Shown here: positions 1-6,646 of the stretch, piece after piece | How the letters are laid out: each line of letters starts with the position of its first letter | Numbering within the stretch: position 1 is the stretch's first letter | Origin: DASVTR01 sp033855775 | GTDB lineage: Bacteria > Acidobacteriota > Blastocatellia > Pyrinomonadales > Pyrinomonadaceae | Direction: 5' to 3' | Assembly (NCBI GenBank): GCA_033855775.1 | Contig: JAWVFT010000140.1 | Coordinates: 1-64,000, forward strand | Length of the DNA: 64,000 nt | Program-made: the position numbers and the translations under genes | The notes under the pieces: model-generated | Database searches by the model: none | Told to the model about the DNA's origin: nothing | What the model saw: the letters and a program-made list of their open reading frames with translations, nothing else

Positions 1-1
1 G

Positions 2-664
2 GAAATCCAGCCCAAGCTGTTGCGCTTTCTGCAAGGCGGCGAGGTCATGCCGCTCGGCGAAGCTCCACGCAAGGTCAACGTCCGCGTCATCGCCGCCACC
101 AATCACGACCTTGAACGTGGAGTCCGCGAAGGCCGCTTTCGTGAAGACCTCTTCTATCGTCTCAACACCTTCGTCATCAAAGTTCCGCCGCTGCGCGAGC
201 GGCCCGAAGACATCCCGCTTCTGGCCTCCTACTATTTCGAGGAGACTTGCCAGCGCAACAATCGCCAACTCGCAGGCATCACGCCGGAAGCGATGAGCTA
301 TCTGACGAGCTACGCCTGGCCGGGCAACGTGCGCCAACTGCGCTCGGAAATCGAGCGCATCGTCGTCTTCGCCGAAGACGGCCAATCGGTCGGAGTCGAA
401 TCGCTCTCGCCAGACATCCTGCGCGCCCCGACGCTCGCCTCACCCGTCCGCTTTCAGCTTGATTTCAACCGGCCCGTTAATTTCAAAGAGATAATGCTCA
501 ACATCGAGCGGCAACTTCTGGCCGAAGCTTTGGCGCGGCACAGCGGCAACGTGACGCGCGCCGCCGAGCAACTGGGCTTGCGCCGCCAAACGCTCAACTA
601 TAAATTGAGCCGCTTCGACATCGCGCACCCGGACATGAGTCAGTCCGGCGAGCAAGAAGGTTGA
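2..664 (+). CDS. Sigma-54-dependent transcriptional activator, C-terminal part (cut by window edge)
   Basis: The frame is open to the left edge, so the N-terminus, including any receiver domain and the Walker motifs, lies outside the window. What remains is the end of a bacterial enhancer-binding AAA+ domain: sensor I (VRVIAATN), the arginine-finger segment (FREDLFYRLNTF), PPLRERPEDIP and sensor II (WPGNVRQL). A Fis-type helix-turn-helix ends the protein (RAAEQLGLRRQTLNYKL). NtrC-like proteins remodel RNA polymerase-sigma54 at -24/-12 promoters, and a candidate one lies 220 bp downstream. It could be a PrsR-type regulator of the PEP-CTERM system, but the diagnostic N-terminus is missing, so that is only a guess. 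Confidence 0.93.
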   Translation, partial: EIQPKLLRFLQGGEVMPLGEAPRKVNVRVIAATNHDLERGVREGRFREDLFYRLNTFVIKVPPLRERPEDIPLLASYYFEETCQRNNRQLAGITPEAMSYLTSYAWPGNVRQLRSEIERIVVFAEDGQSVGVESLSPDILRAPTLASPVRFQLDFNRPVNFKEIMLNIERQLLAEALARHSGNVTRAAEQLGLRRQTLNYKLSRFDIAHPDMSQSGEQEG

Positions 665-681
665 CGTTTCTCACGTTCTCA

Positions 682-714
682 CCGCAAAATTTTTTGCGCT
701 TGCCGCAAAATTTC
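682..714 (+). terminator. Possible terminator or short repeat after the sigma-54 regulator
   Basis: An A/T-rich near-palindrome, CGCAAAATTTTTTGCG (683-698), is followed by a second copy of CCGCAAAATTT; the two copies start at 682 and 703, 21 bp apart. The copies can fold back on each other. The position just after the stop fits a weak terminator, but the stem is A/T-rich and this is tentative. Confidence 0.35.
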
Positions 715-886
715 CTTTATGTGAGTTAAGCCTCAAGGGCAGTTCAATTAACCTACGTGTTTGCGTCCTTGCCTCGCCGCTTGCCCGCAAAATTCTTGTC
801 AGCAAAAATTCCTGCTAGCGTTTCCCAACGCAGCGGAAACCCTGATTTCACGCCTCTTTTGGCGTTTGTCATCTCAGGCGCAACTC

Positions 887-902
887 TGGCACGCTCGTTG
901 TT
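887..902 (+). promoter_or_regulatory. Candidate sigma-54 (-24/-12) promoter
   Basis: The sequence TGGCACGCTCGTTGTT matches the consensus TGGCACG-N4-TTGCW in all but the final GC (GT here). The GG dinucleotide at 888-889 and the GT at 900-901 are separated by 10 bp, the required geometry. It lies about 100 bp upstream of the peptide gene at 1003 and just after a sigma-54 activator gene. The altered -12 element lowers confidence. Confidence 0.5.
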
Positions 903-1002
903 AAGGAAGAAAGTCGGGCAGGATAGATGTTCTTTGATTTACCGGCACGACCCGACCCGACATTCAAGAAATTAAAACGCTAAACTTTGAGGGGACTGAA
1001 AA

Positions 1003-1209
1003 ATGCACAGAATGAAAAGAATAACCGCGACCGTTTTATTGCTGCTGGTGGTGGGGCTGGGAACGCCGCAGGTTTTCGCAGATGACGCGGGCGGCGGCGG
1101 CACCAGCGTCACTAAGCCGACGGAAACGCCGGGCGGCGCAACTCCCATCGATCCGCTCGGCACGATCGATGGCATCATCATCTTCATCGCTTCGAACTTG
1201 ATACCGTAA
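1003..1209 (+). CDS. Small secreted peptide of unknown function (68 aa)
   Basis: A GAGGGG-like ribosome-binding site precedes the ATG. The product has a clear signal peptide (basic start MHRMKR, hydrophobic VLLLLVVGLG, probable cleavage after VFA). A Gly/Thr/Pro-rich mature segment and a hydrophobic end (IDGIIIFIASNLIP) follow, so the mature peptide is about 43 residues. The stop overlaps the next start by one base (TAATG), implying translational coupling with the degenerate sigma-54 AAA+ protein. I do not recognise the family. It could be a signalling or surface peptide; only the coupling and the signal sequence are directly seen. Confidence 0.65.
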   Translation: MHRMKRITATVLLLLVVGLGTPQVFADDAGGGGTSVTKPTETPGGATPIDPLGTIDGIIIFIASNLIP

Positions 1210-1820
1210 TGAGCAACAACATCACAGGACTGGCTGAGTGGAAGACAGACAGCACGCAGCTTCGATCCTCATATCGGCGACTGGCAACATCTCGCCTTCC
1301 CGTGAATCTCCACAGCGCGACAGCGCACCTGCAACGTAAAGCGGCCACGTTGCTACACGGGATGGCTGATGACTCCGCAGGCTCTTGGCAAGAGCTTGAC
1401 GGAGGCCAGTTCGCCGATGACGAGCGTGGCGACAATCTTTCGCTCCTACTGGGCGGAGCACTGGGCGGAGTCGCGTTCACCCCTTCCCTCGGCAGAGGTC
1501 TATTGGCCTCTGCCGGGATGGGGTCTCTCTTTATCACGCATCTGGAAAGGCTGACTCCGGCGGCGCGCAACGTGCTCTGCCGCACAGTCGAAACCGGACG
1601 CTATACGCCCGTGGGCGACCCATACCCACGCGCCATCAACTGTCGCATCATCGTTGCGACGACGCGACCGCTCTCTGCGCTGGCCGACGACTTTTTAATC
1701 GAATGGAGGCTGGCGGACGTTTTGGGCCACATCAGCCTTCGCGCCGAAAGCATCATCAACGCGCTGGAGACGCGCGACCCGCCGATGCAGCACAGCGGAC
1801 GCTTTGCCGCCGCCAGTTAA
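1209..1820 (+). CDS. Degenerate sigma-54 activator-like AAA+ domain protein (203 aa)
   Basis: The C-terminal half aligns by eye with the sigma-54 activator AAA+ core. GSLFITHLERLTPAARNVL stands where GTLFLDEI normally forms Walker B, CRIIVATTRPL matches sensor I, and DFLIEWRLADVLGHISLRAES matches the arginine-finger/PPLRER segment. The GAFTGA loop is replaced by GVAFTPS, Walker A is unrecognisable and the Walker B acidic pair is lost. There is no helix-turn-helix. It therefore cannot be a normal ATP-driven activator; a regulatory pseudo-ATPase, an anti-activator or a decaying paralogue are the options. Codon-like composition and coupling to the upstream peptide gene favour a real protein. It ends at a strong terminator. 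Confidence 0.6.
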   Translation: MSNNITGLAEWKTDSTQLRSSYRRLATSRLPVNLHSATAHLQRKAATLLHGMADDSAGSWQELDGGQFADDERGDNLSLLLGGALGGVAFTPSLGRGLLASAGMGSLFITHLERLTPAARNVLCRTVETGRYTPVGDPYPRAINCRIIVATTRPLSALADDFLIEWRLADVLGHISLRAESIINALETRDPPMQHSGRFAAAS

Positions 1821-1846
1821 AACACGCGCCCTCCCCCGCTGAGGAC

Positions 1847-1900
1847 AAAAATTAACGGACGCTTGTCGCTACAAAAAACGACCGGCGTCCGTTAGTTTTT
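1847..1900. terminator. Bidirectional intrinsic terminator between convergent genes
   Basis: Inverted arms TAACGGACGC and GCGTCCGTTA, flanked by A5 on the left and T5 on the right, give a stem of about 16 bp with one wobble and a loop of about 22 nt. It sits between the plus-strand gene ending at 1820 and mqnD ending at 1923, and has T-runs for both directions. Confidence 0.8.
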
Positions 1901-1922
1901 GATGAAGCGCTGGCCGCGCGCT

Positions 1923-2777
1923 TTATTCTACAAAATCAACGTCAATGCGTTGCGGAATGATTCCGCGTTCGTAGCCTTCCGTTAAGAGCCGCCGCACGGC
2001 TTCGCGCCCGCGATCCGTATAATCGAGCGTCAATTCGTTGACCCACATCGCCACGAAGCGGTCGGCCAGATGCGGGTCCATGTCGCGCGCAAACTGCATC
2101 GCGTAGGCCAGCGCGTCTTCACGATTTTCGAGCGAATAACGAATGCTCTCGCGCAGGAAGTGAGAGACTTTGCGTTTGGTCTCATCGCTCAAATCGCGGC
2201 GAATGGCGTTGCCGCCCATCGGCAGCGGCAACTGCGTTCTAGTGTGCCACCACTCGCCCAAGTCCAGAACCTTGTGCAGTCCCTTCGACTCGTAGAACAA
2301 CTGGCCTTCGTGGATCAGCAGCCCTGCGTCGCACGCGCCCGCCTGCACCGCCTCGATGATTTGGTCGAAGGGAACGACTTCATACTCGAAGGCGGAATCG
2401 AAGATGCGCAGAGCCAGAAAAGCGCTGGTCAGCGTTCCGGGGACGGCGATTTTCAGCTTTGAGATTTCGTCCGGCGAGATGGGTTCGCGGGCGACGACAA
2501 TCGGGCCGTAGTTGTCGCCGATGCTGGCTCCGTGCGGCAGCAGGGCATACTTGTCGGCCACGTAAGCGTAGGCGTGAAAGCTGATGGCCGTCACGTCATA
2601 CTCGCCGCGCGTGGCCTTTTCGTTAAGCGTCTGGATGTCCTCAAGCACGTGCGTGAAATGAAGGTCGCCGGTGTCTATTTTGTTGGTCGCCAGCGCGTAG
2701 AACATAAACGCATCGTCGGAATCCGGCGAGTGCGCGACGTTGATGGTTTGGGTTTCGGTTACGGAAGTCATGTTCAC
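1923..2777 (-). CDS. mqnD: 1,4-dihydroxy-6-naphthoate synthase MqnD
   Basis: This enzyme of the futalosine menaquinone route converts cyclic dehypoxanthinylfutalosine into 1,4-dihydroxy-6-naphthoate. The 284-aa product has the periplasmic-binding-protein-like fold signature of the family: AHSPDSDDAFMFYAL near the start, DIQTLNEKA, DVTAISFHAYAYV, LLPHGAS.GDNYGPIVV, and IPGTLTSAFLAL-like and QLPLPMGGNA segments. Length is typical. It is the last gene of the minus-strand cluster ubiX-ubiA-mqnE-unknown-mqnD, and its start overlaps the preceding stop by 4 bp. ATG at 2777 or the ATG two codons downstream could start it. Confidence 0.95.
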   Translation of the reverse strand: MNMTSVTETQTINVAHSPDSDDAFMFYALATNKIDTGDLHFTHVLEDIQTLNEKATRGEYDVTAISFHAYAYVADKYALLPHGASIGDNYGPIVVAREPISPDEISKLKIAVPGTLTSAFLALRIFDSAFEYEVVPFDQIIEAVQAGACDAGLLIHEGQLFYESKGLHKVLDLGEWWHTRTQLPLPMGGNAIRRDLSDETKRKVSHFLRESIRYSLENREDALAYAMQFARDMDPHLADRFVAMWVNELTLDYTDRGREAVRRLLTEGYERGIIPQRIDVDFVE

Positions 2778-3295
2778 TTGTTGTCTGAATCGGATGGAAG
2801 ACTCTTTGATGATTTCGTCGGCTCCGGTTTTAAAAAAGCCCCTTGAAACATTTCGCGCAGACGCTCGCCGCTGCGGCTTTCGCCTTCGAAGTGGAGGCCG
2901 CCGATAAAGTCAGGCGCGAAAAATAGTATGTTGTTGCAGCCCCAACAGACGCTCGCGTAAAACAACTCTTTGCCTTTGGCGTAGAACCTGACGGCATACG
3001 AAGGGTCGTGGCACATGGCGCGGTCGGGGGCGTAAGCTTGAGCGCGCCACAAGGCGGCGAGCCGTCGCGCCGCCGCGCCTTCGATAACTTTGCGACCGAC
3101 AACTTCGCGGTCTCTCACTTCAGGGTCGGAGTCGAACTGCGCTATCTCAACTTTATCAATCGCCTGAAGCTGGCGCACGTATTGCCGCGCCTGCTTGTTC
3201 GTCAGGGAACGTTGCGCAAGGCCGGCCTGCGCCGCGCAGAAGAGAAGCATCAACACACAAAGGCCGCCGCAGGCTTTTTTCGCTGCGCGACTCAT
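2774..3295 (-). CDS. Secreted protein of unknown function within the menaquinone cluster
   Basis: The start at 3295 puts a good signal peptide first (MSRAAKKACGG, then LCVLMLLFCAAQAGLAQ); a longer frame to 3376 would run into mqnE. The 173-aa product has an alpha/beta-looking body and a cysteine-bearing stretch: CHDPSYAVRFYAKGKELFY followed by VCWGCNNILFF. The C-terminus is polar (PEPTKSSKSLPSDSDNK). The cysteine arrangement recalls an uncharacterised acidobacterial/verrucomicrobial family, but I cannot name it. It overlaps mqnD by 4 bp, so it is co-translated, yet nothing ties it to menaquinone chemistry. Confidence 0.75.
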   Translation of the reverse strand: MSRAAKKACGGLCVLMLLFCAAQAGLAQRSLTNKQARQYVRQLQAIDKVEIAQFDSDPEVRDREVVGRKVIEGAAARRLAALWRAQAYAPDRAMCHDPSYAVRFYAKGKELFYASVCWGCNNILFFAPDFIGGLHFEGESRSGERLREMFQGAFLKPEPTKSSKSLPSDSDNK

Positions 3296-3312
3296 CTGTG
3301 ATTCTTGAAGAG

Positions 3313-3360
3313 CTTGCTCGTTCAAAACTAAACTGCCTTGCTCGCTCAAACTAAACTGCC
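3313..3360. repeat. Tandem duplication of a ~23-bp unit at the mqnE 3' end
   Basis: Two adjacent copies of a unit beginning TTGCTCG and ending CTAAACTGCC differ by one base and one A insertion. The second copy contains the end of mqnE, so the duplication separates mqnE from the next gene. It is probably a recent slippage product. Confidence 0.6.
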
Positions 3361-4526
3361 GTGGCTTCTCGTTCAATGCGATTGTAAACGGTGTCGCGCT
3401 CGACGGCTTCGAATCCGGCGTCTTCGATGAGAGCGATGATTTCCTGCTTCGACATCCTGACTTCGTTGTTCGCTTCGACCGAATAGCTTTCGGTCAACTC
3501 GCCGCCGTTCGTGATTGTGCCGTCGAGGTCGTTGGCGCCGTAATGCAGAGCGACCTGCGCCAGTTGTTTGCCGAGCATTACCCAGTAGGCTTTGATGTGC
3601 GGGAAATTGTCGAGCATCAAGCGCGAGACGGCGATGGTCTTCAGGCTGTCAATGCCGGACGGCCCCGGCAGATGCGAGAGTTGCGTGTCCTTCGGATAGA
3701 AAGCGAGCGGGATGAAACATTGAAAGCCGCCGGACTTGTCCTGCTGCTCGCGCAGTCTGGCCATGTGGTCAACTCTGTCTTCGATGGATTCGATGTGGCC
3801 GTAGAGCATCGTCGCGTTGGTCTTCAGTCCGGCGGCGTGAACCTTTCCTGAAAGCTCAAGCCAGCGGTCGCCGTTCGTCTTGTGCGAGCAAATCATGGCG
3901 CGCGTCGGCTCGCGGAAAATCTCCGCGCCGCCGCCCGGACACGAATCCATCCCGGCCTCCATCAAGCGCGCGATGACCTCTTCGTCCGTCATCTTGTAGA
4001 AGCGCGCGAAGTGGTCAAGCTCGACCATCGTCCAAGCCTTAAGATGAAGCTGCGGGTATTCGCGCTTGAGCGATGAGAGCAAGTCCGTGAAATAACTGAA
4101 GGGCAGCTTTGTGTTCAAGCCGCCGACGATGTGCAGTTCGGTCGCGCCTTCCTTGACGGCCTCGCCCGCTAAGGCCAGCGAGTCCTGTATGTTGTGCGTG
4201 TAGGCGTCAGCCGCGCGCGGCGTGCGATAAAAGCCGCAGAATTTGCAGTCGGCGTAGCAAATGTTGGTCGGGTTGAAATGGCGGTTGACGTTGAAGTAGG
4301 TCGTGCGATGATGCAGCCTGCGCCGCACGCTGTCGGCGAGCTTCGCCAGCGCAGCCAAATCGTCCGTGTTGTAAAGAGCCACGCCGTCGTCGAACGTCAG
4401 GCGCAAGCCGCGCTCGACCTTCGGCGCGATGTCGTTAAGTTTCGGGTCGTGTGAAAAAAGCATGGGTTCCAGTTTCAGTTGTTCAAGTTTCAGGTTCGTC
4501 AAAATCGAGCTTGAGTCTTCAGTCAT
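3351..4526 (-). CDS. mqnE: Aminodeoxyfutalosine synthase MqnE (radical SAM)
   Basis: The product couples SAM with the chorismate-derived enolpyruvyl compound to give aminodeoxyfutalosine. Cluster cysteines are C90, C94 and C97 (CYADCKFCGFYR). Other family signatures are LHIVGGLNTKLP, KAWTMVELDHFARF, CPGGGAEIF, ATMLYGHIES and AYWVMLGKQLAQVAL. KAW.MVE and PGGGAEI favour MqnE over the cyclase MqnC. The first 21 residues (including NLKLEQLKLE) are encoded by an intergenic heptamer repeat, so ATG at 4463 (MLFSHDPKL) may be the true start. The gap to ubiA is 8 bp, consistent with one operon. Confidence 0.95.
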   Translation of the reverse strand: MTEDSSSILTNLKLEQLKLEPMLFSHDPKLNDIAPKVERGLRLTFDDGVALYNTDDLAALAKLADSVRRRLHHRTTYFNVNRHFNPTNICYADCKFCGFYRTPRAADAYTHNIQDSLALAGEAVKEGATELHIVGGLNTKLPFSYFTDLLSSLKREYPQLHLKAWTMVELDHFARFYKMTDEEVIARLMEAGMDSCPGGGAEIFREPTRAMICSHKTNGDRWLELSGKVHAAGLKTNATMLYGHIESIEDRVDHMARLREQQDKSGGFQCFIPLAFYPKDTQLSHLPGPSGIDSLKTIAVSRLMLDNFPHIKAYWVMLGKQLAQVALHYGANDLDGTITNGGELTESYSVEANNEVRMSKQEIIALIEDAGFEAVERDTVYNRIEREATAV

Positions 4527-4555
4527 CTGAAAGCTTAAACCTGAAGCCTGAAACC
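4470..4555. repeat. Inverted pair of TTTCAGG-type heptamer repeats across the ubiA/mqnE junction
   Basis: On the minus strand, heptamers such as TTTCAGG, CTTCAGG and TTTAAGC are followed about 30 bp later by their complements (AACCTGA, AACTTGA). The element covers the last codons of ubiA and the first ~20 codons of mqnE as called. It belongs to the same class of 7-bp short tandem repeats found at many junctions in this window. Confidence 0.6.
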
Positions 4556-5467
4556 GATGAGCGTCGCCCCGCCGAAAGTCGCGAATAGGATGACGCTGAC
4601 AAAGGCGTTGGTTGTAAAGAACGCCGCGTTCAAGCGGCTAAGGTCGTCTGCGCGCACCAGCATGTGCTGGTAGACGAGCAGCGCGCCCGTCAAGACAACT
4701 CCAAGGAGCGCGAGCGGCCCCAACTGCGTCACACAGTATAACGCAACCAGAGCCGAGAAGGCTTGCGCGTGGAAGAGCCGCGCCATCCAGAGCGCGCGAC
4801 CGACGCCCAACTTCTCCGGTATCGAGCGCAACCCGGCGCGGCGGTCAAACTCGCAGTCCTGACACGCGTAGAGCACATCGAAGCCAGCCGTCCAGAGCCA
4901 GACCACGATTGCCAGCAGCCACGGCACGGGGCTGTCGAGCGCGCCGCGCACGGCAATCCAAGCGCCCGCCGGAGCAATCGCCAGACACCAGCCGAGGACT
5001 AGATGCGACAGGCGCGTCCAACGCTTCGTGAACGAGTAAATCAGGATGCTCGCCAGAGCGATGGGCGCAAGCCATAGCGTCAAGCGATTGAGCATCGCCG
5101 CCGCGACAAAAAAGATGGTGGCCGATACGATAGTGAAGGCCCAGACGAAGCCGACCGAGAGCGAGCCTGCGGGCAGAGCGCGCTCTCTGGTGCGCGGGTT
5201 GCGGCGGTCAATCTCGCGGTCAACGATGCGATTGAAAGCCATCGCTGTGGAGCGTGCGCCGACCATCGCCAGCGTTATCCAGATGAGTTGCGTCACGGTC
5301 GGAATCCCGCGCGCCGCCAGCACCGCCCCCAGAAAAGCAAACGGCAAGGCAAACAGCGTGTGCTCGATTTTAATCATTTCGAGCGTCGTGCGAACATTCT
5401 TTGCGGTCGCGGTCAGCATCTTCTTCTTCAGTTCACCTGTGGCCGTGGCCCACTGCCACGCCGCCAA
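4535..5467 (-). CDS. ubiA: UbiA-type polyprenyltransferase (menaquinone branch)
   Basis: This membrane prenyltransferase would attach the polyprenyl chain to the naphthoate made by the mqn enzymes. The first Asp-rich motif is NRIVDREID (N79, D83, D87) followed by RRNPRTRERALPAG. The second is DVLYACQDCEFD near residue 195. About eight hydrophobic segments are visible. A strong GAGGAGGAG ribosome-binding site at about 5474-5482 points to the TTG at 5467, giving 310 aa; ATG at 5419 (MLTATAKNV, 294 aa) is the alternative. Clustering with mqnE and ubiX argues for a futalosine-pathway role rather than ubiquinone synthesis. Confidence 0.93.
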   Translation of the reverse strand: MAAWQWATATGELKKKMLTATAKNVRTTLEMIKIEHTLFALPFAFLGAVLAARGIPTVTQLIWITLAMVGARSTAMAFNRIVDREIDRRNPRTRERALPAGSLSVGFVWAFTIVSATIFFVAAAMLNRLTLWLAPIALASILIYSFTKRWTRLSHLVLGWCLAIAPAGAWIAVRGALDSPVPWLLAIVVWLWTAGFDVLYACQDCEFDRRAGLRSIPEKLGVGRALWMARLFHAQAFSALVALYCVTQLGPLALLGVVLTGALLVYQHMLVRADDLSRLNAAFFTTNAFVSVILFATFGGATLIGFRLQV

Positions 5468-5603
5468 ACTGTGAACTCCTCCTCAACCCCTACCAAAGCA
5501 AAGGCAAGGCCACGCCAAATCCAAACAAAAGCCCCGATTTCTCGCAAGCTAACTTTGCAATCTGCTATTCGCCGCCCCGCTCCCTTGCACTCTGCGAATA
5601 AAA

Positions 5604-5701
5604 ACAGTGATAAGTGACGAGTGACAAGTGACAAGCAAGAATCAGAATCAAGCAACAAACGTTTGCCTTTAACTCGTCACTCGTCACTCGTCACTCGTCA
5701 C
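5604..5701. repeat. Inverted GTGACRA heptamer element between ubiA and ubiX
   Basis: The left arm has repeated GTGACGA/GTGACAA units (5607-5637); the right arm has repeated ACTCGTC units (5671-5701), the reverse complement. The ubiX stop lies inside the right arm and the last codons of ubiX are made of repeat. The element can form a long hairpin in the intergenic mRNA. Confidence 0.75.
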
Positions 5702-6307
5702 TTCCTTTTCTCCCTGCCATCTCGTCGCCTGTGTGTGCGGGATGGCGAATTGGTCCAGGATGCGGAAGACGAGGTGGTCAACGAGGCTTTCGATGTTGTT
5801 GGGGCGATGATAAAAGCCGGGGCTGGCCGGGAGTATGCGCGCGCCCGCGTGTGCCAGCCGGAGCATGTTCTCAAGATGAATCGTATTGAAGGGCGATTCG
5901 CGCGGGACGATGACGAGCTTGCGTCCTTCCTTTAAGGTGACATCGGCGGCGCGATGGATGAGGTTCGTGCCTGCGCCGCTGCTGATGGCGCCGAGCGTGC
6001 CCATCGAGCAGGGAACGACGACCATTCCCGCCTGCATGTGAGAGCCGGAAGCGGGCGTGGCCGCCAGATTGTCGAGACGATGCAGCCGCACCAGCTTCGA
6101 GTCGGCGGGCAACCCGATCCACTCGTTGATGGCGCGCGCGTCGGCCTCGCGCAAGTCTGCGCCCAACTCGACACGCGCGACCGTCTGCGCCGCCCCAGAC
6201 ATAATCAGGTTGATGCGCTCGACCGCGCCGCTCGCCGCCATGTGAATCAGCGTGCGATGCGCGTAAATCGCGCCGGAGGCTCCGGTGATGGCGACGGTCA
6301 GTTCCAT
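5684..6307 (-). CDS. ubiX: Flavin prenyltransferase UbiX
   Basis: UbiX makes the prenylated FMN cofactor used by UbiD-type decarboxylases. The 207-aa product starts MELTVAITGASGAIYAHR, the FMN-binding signature, with VVPCSMGTLGAISSGAGTNLIHRAADV, LIVPRE-like LVIVPRESPFN, MLRLAHAGARILPASPGFY and LVDHLVFRILDQF in order. Longer in-frame starts would only translate repeat DNA. The ATG at 6307 is preceded by an intergenic heptamer repeat that ends four bases before it, with no Shine-Dalgarno. The last residues (VTSDE) are also encoded by repeat. In this cluster it probably serves the decarboxylation step of menaquinone synthesis; the UbiD-like partner is not in the window. Confidence 0.95.
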   Translation of the reverse strand: MELTVAITGASGAIYAHRTLIHMAASGAVERINLIMSGAAQTVARVELGADLREADARAINEWIGLPADSKLVRLHRLDNLAATPASGSHMQAGMVVVPCSMGTLGAISSGAGTNLIHRAADVTLKEGRKLVIVPRESPFNTIHLENMLRLAHAGARILPASPGFYHRPNNIESLVDHLVFRILDQFAIPHTQATRWQGEKEVTSDE

Positions 6308-6311
6308 AAAG

Positions 6312-6527
6312 ACAGTGACGAGTGACGAGCAGCAAGTGACGAGCAAGAATAAGTTAATGAGCGATGAGTGGCGAGCGACGAATTGGCGACGAACAATGAG
6401 CGATGAGCCGTGATCGGTGATTGATGAGTGACGAGCAAAAAAACTTGTCGTCTGTCGCTGGCCGTTCATAACTCATTGCTTGCTGCTTTCTTCTGCTCGT
6501 CACTCGCTGCTTGTCACTTGTCACTGT
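6312..6527. repeat. Inverted GTGACRA heptamer element between divergent ubiX and larB
   Basis: The element opens with ACAGTGACGAGTGACGAGC and closes with its near reverse complement; the outer 29 bp match in 26 positions. The interior carries more degenerate GATGAGY/GACGAGY units. It forms the whole ubiX leader and much of the larB upstream region (6308-6646), in which nothing else is recognisable. Confidence 0.75.
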
Positions 6528-6646
6528 TCTACGAATCTTACGTGTCATAAATGCTGAGCGCAAGCGGGCGTATTTCGAGAGCGGTCGCGTTCAATGCTAG
6601 AATGCCCGCTCTTGTTTTCGCTCTTGGATTGGGAAGAGATGCTGTG

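Larger units (their letters stand above)
665..1002. other. 338-bp intergenic region upstream of the small secreted peptide
   Basis: Apart from the possible terminator at 682-714 and the -24/-12-like element at 887-902, no convincing gene is seen. Open frames here are short, have no ribosome-binding site and encode no recognisable protein. The region probably serves as a regulatory leader for the pair of genes starting at 1003. Confidence 0.5.

Noticed and set aside
757..975. Possible 72-aa gene upstream of the secreted peptide
   Set aside because: No ribosome-binding site or recognisable protein feature; it overlaps the candidate -24/-12 promoter.
1209..1820. Frameshifted full-length sigma-54 activator
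   Set aside because: Reading other frames did not restore the Walker motifs or a helix-turn-helix; one continuous frame with coupling to the peptide gene is more consistent with a diverged short protein.
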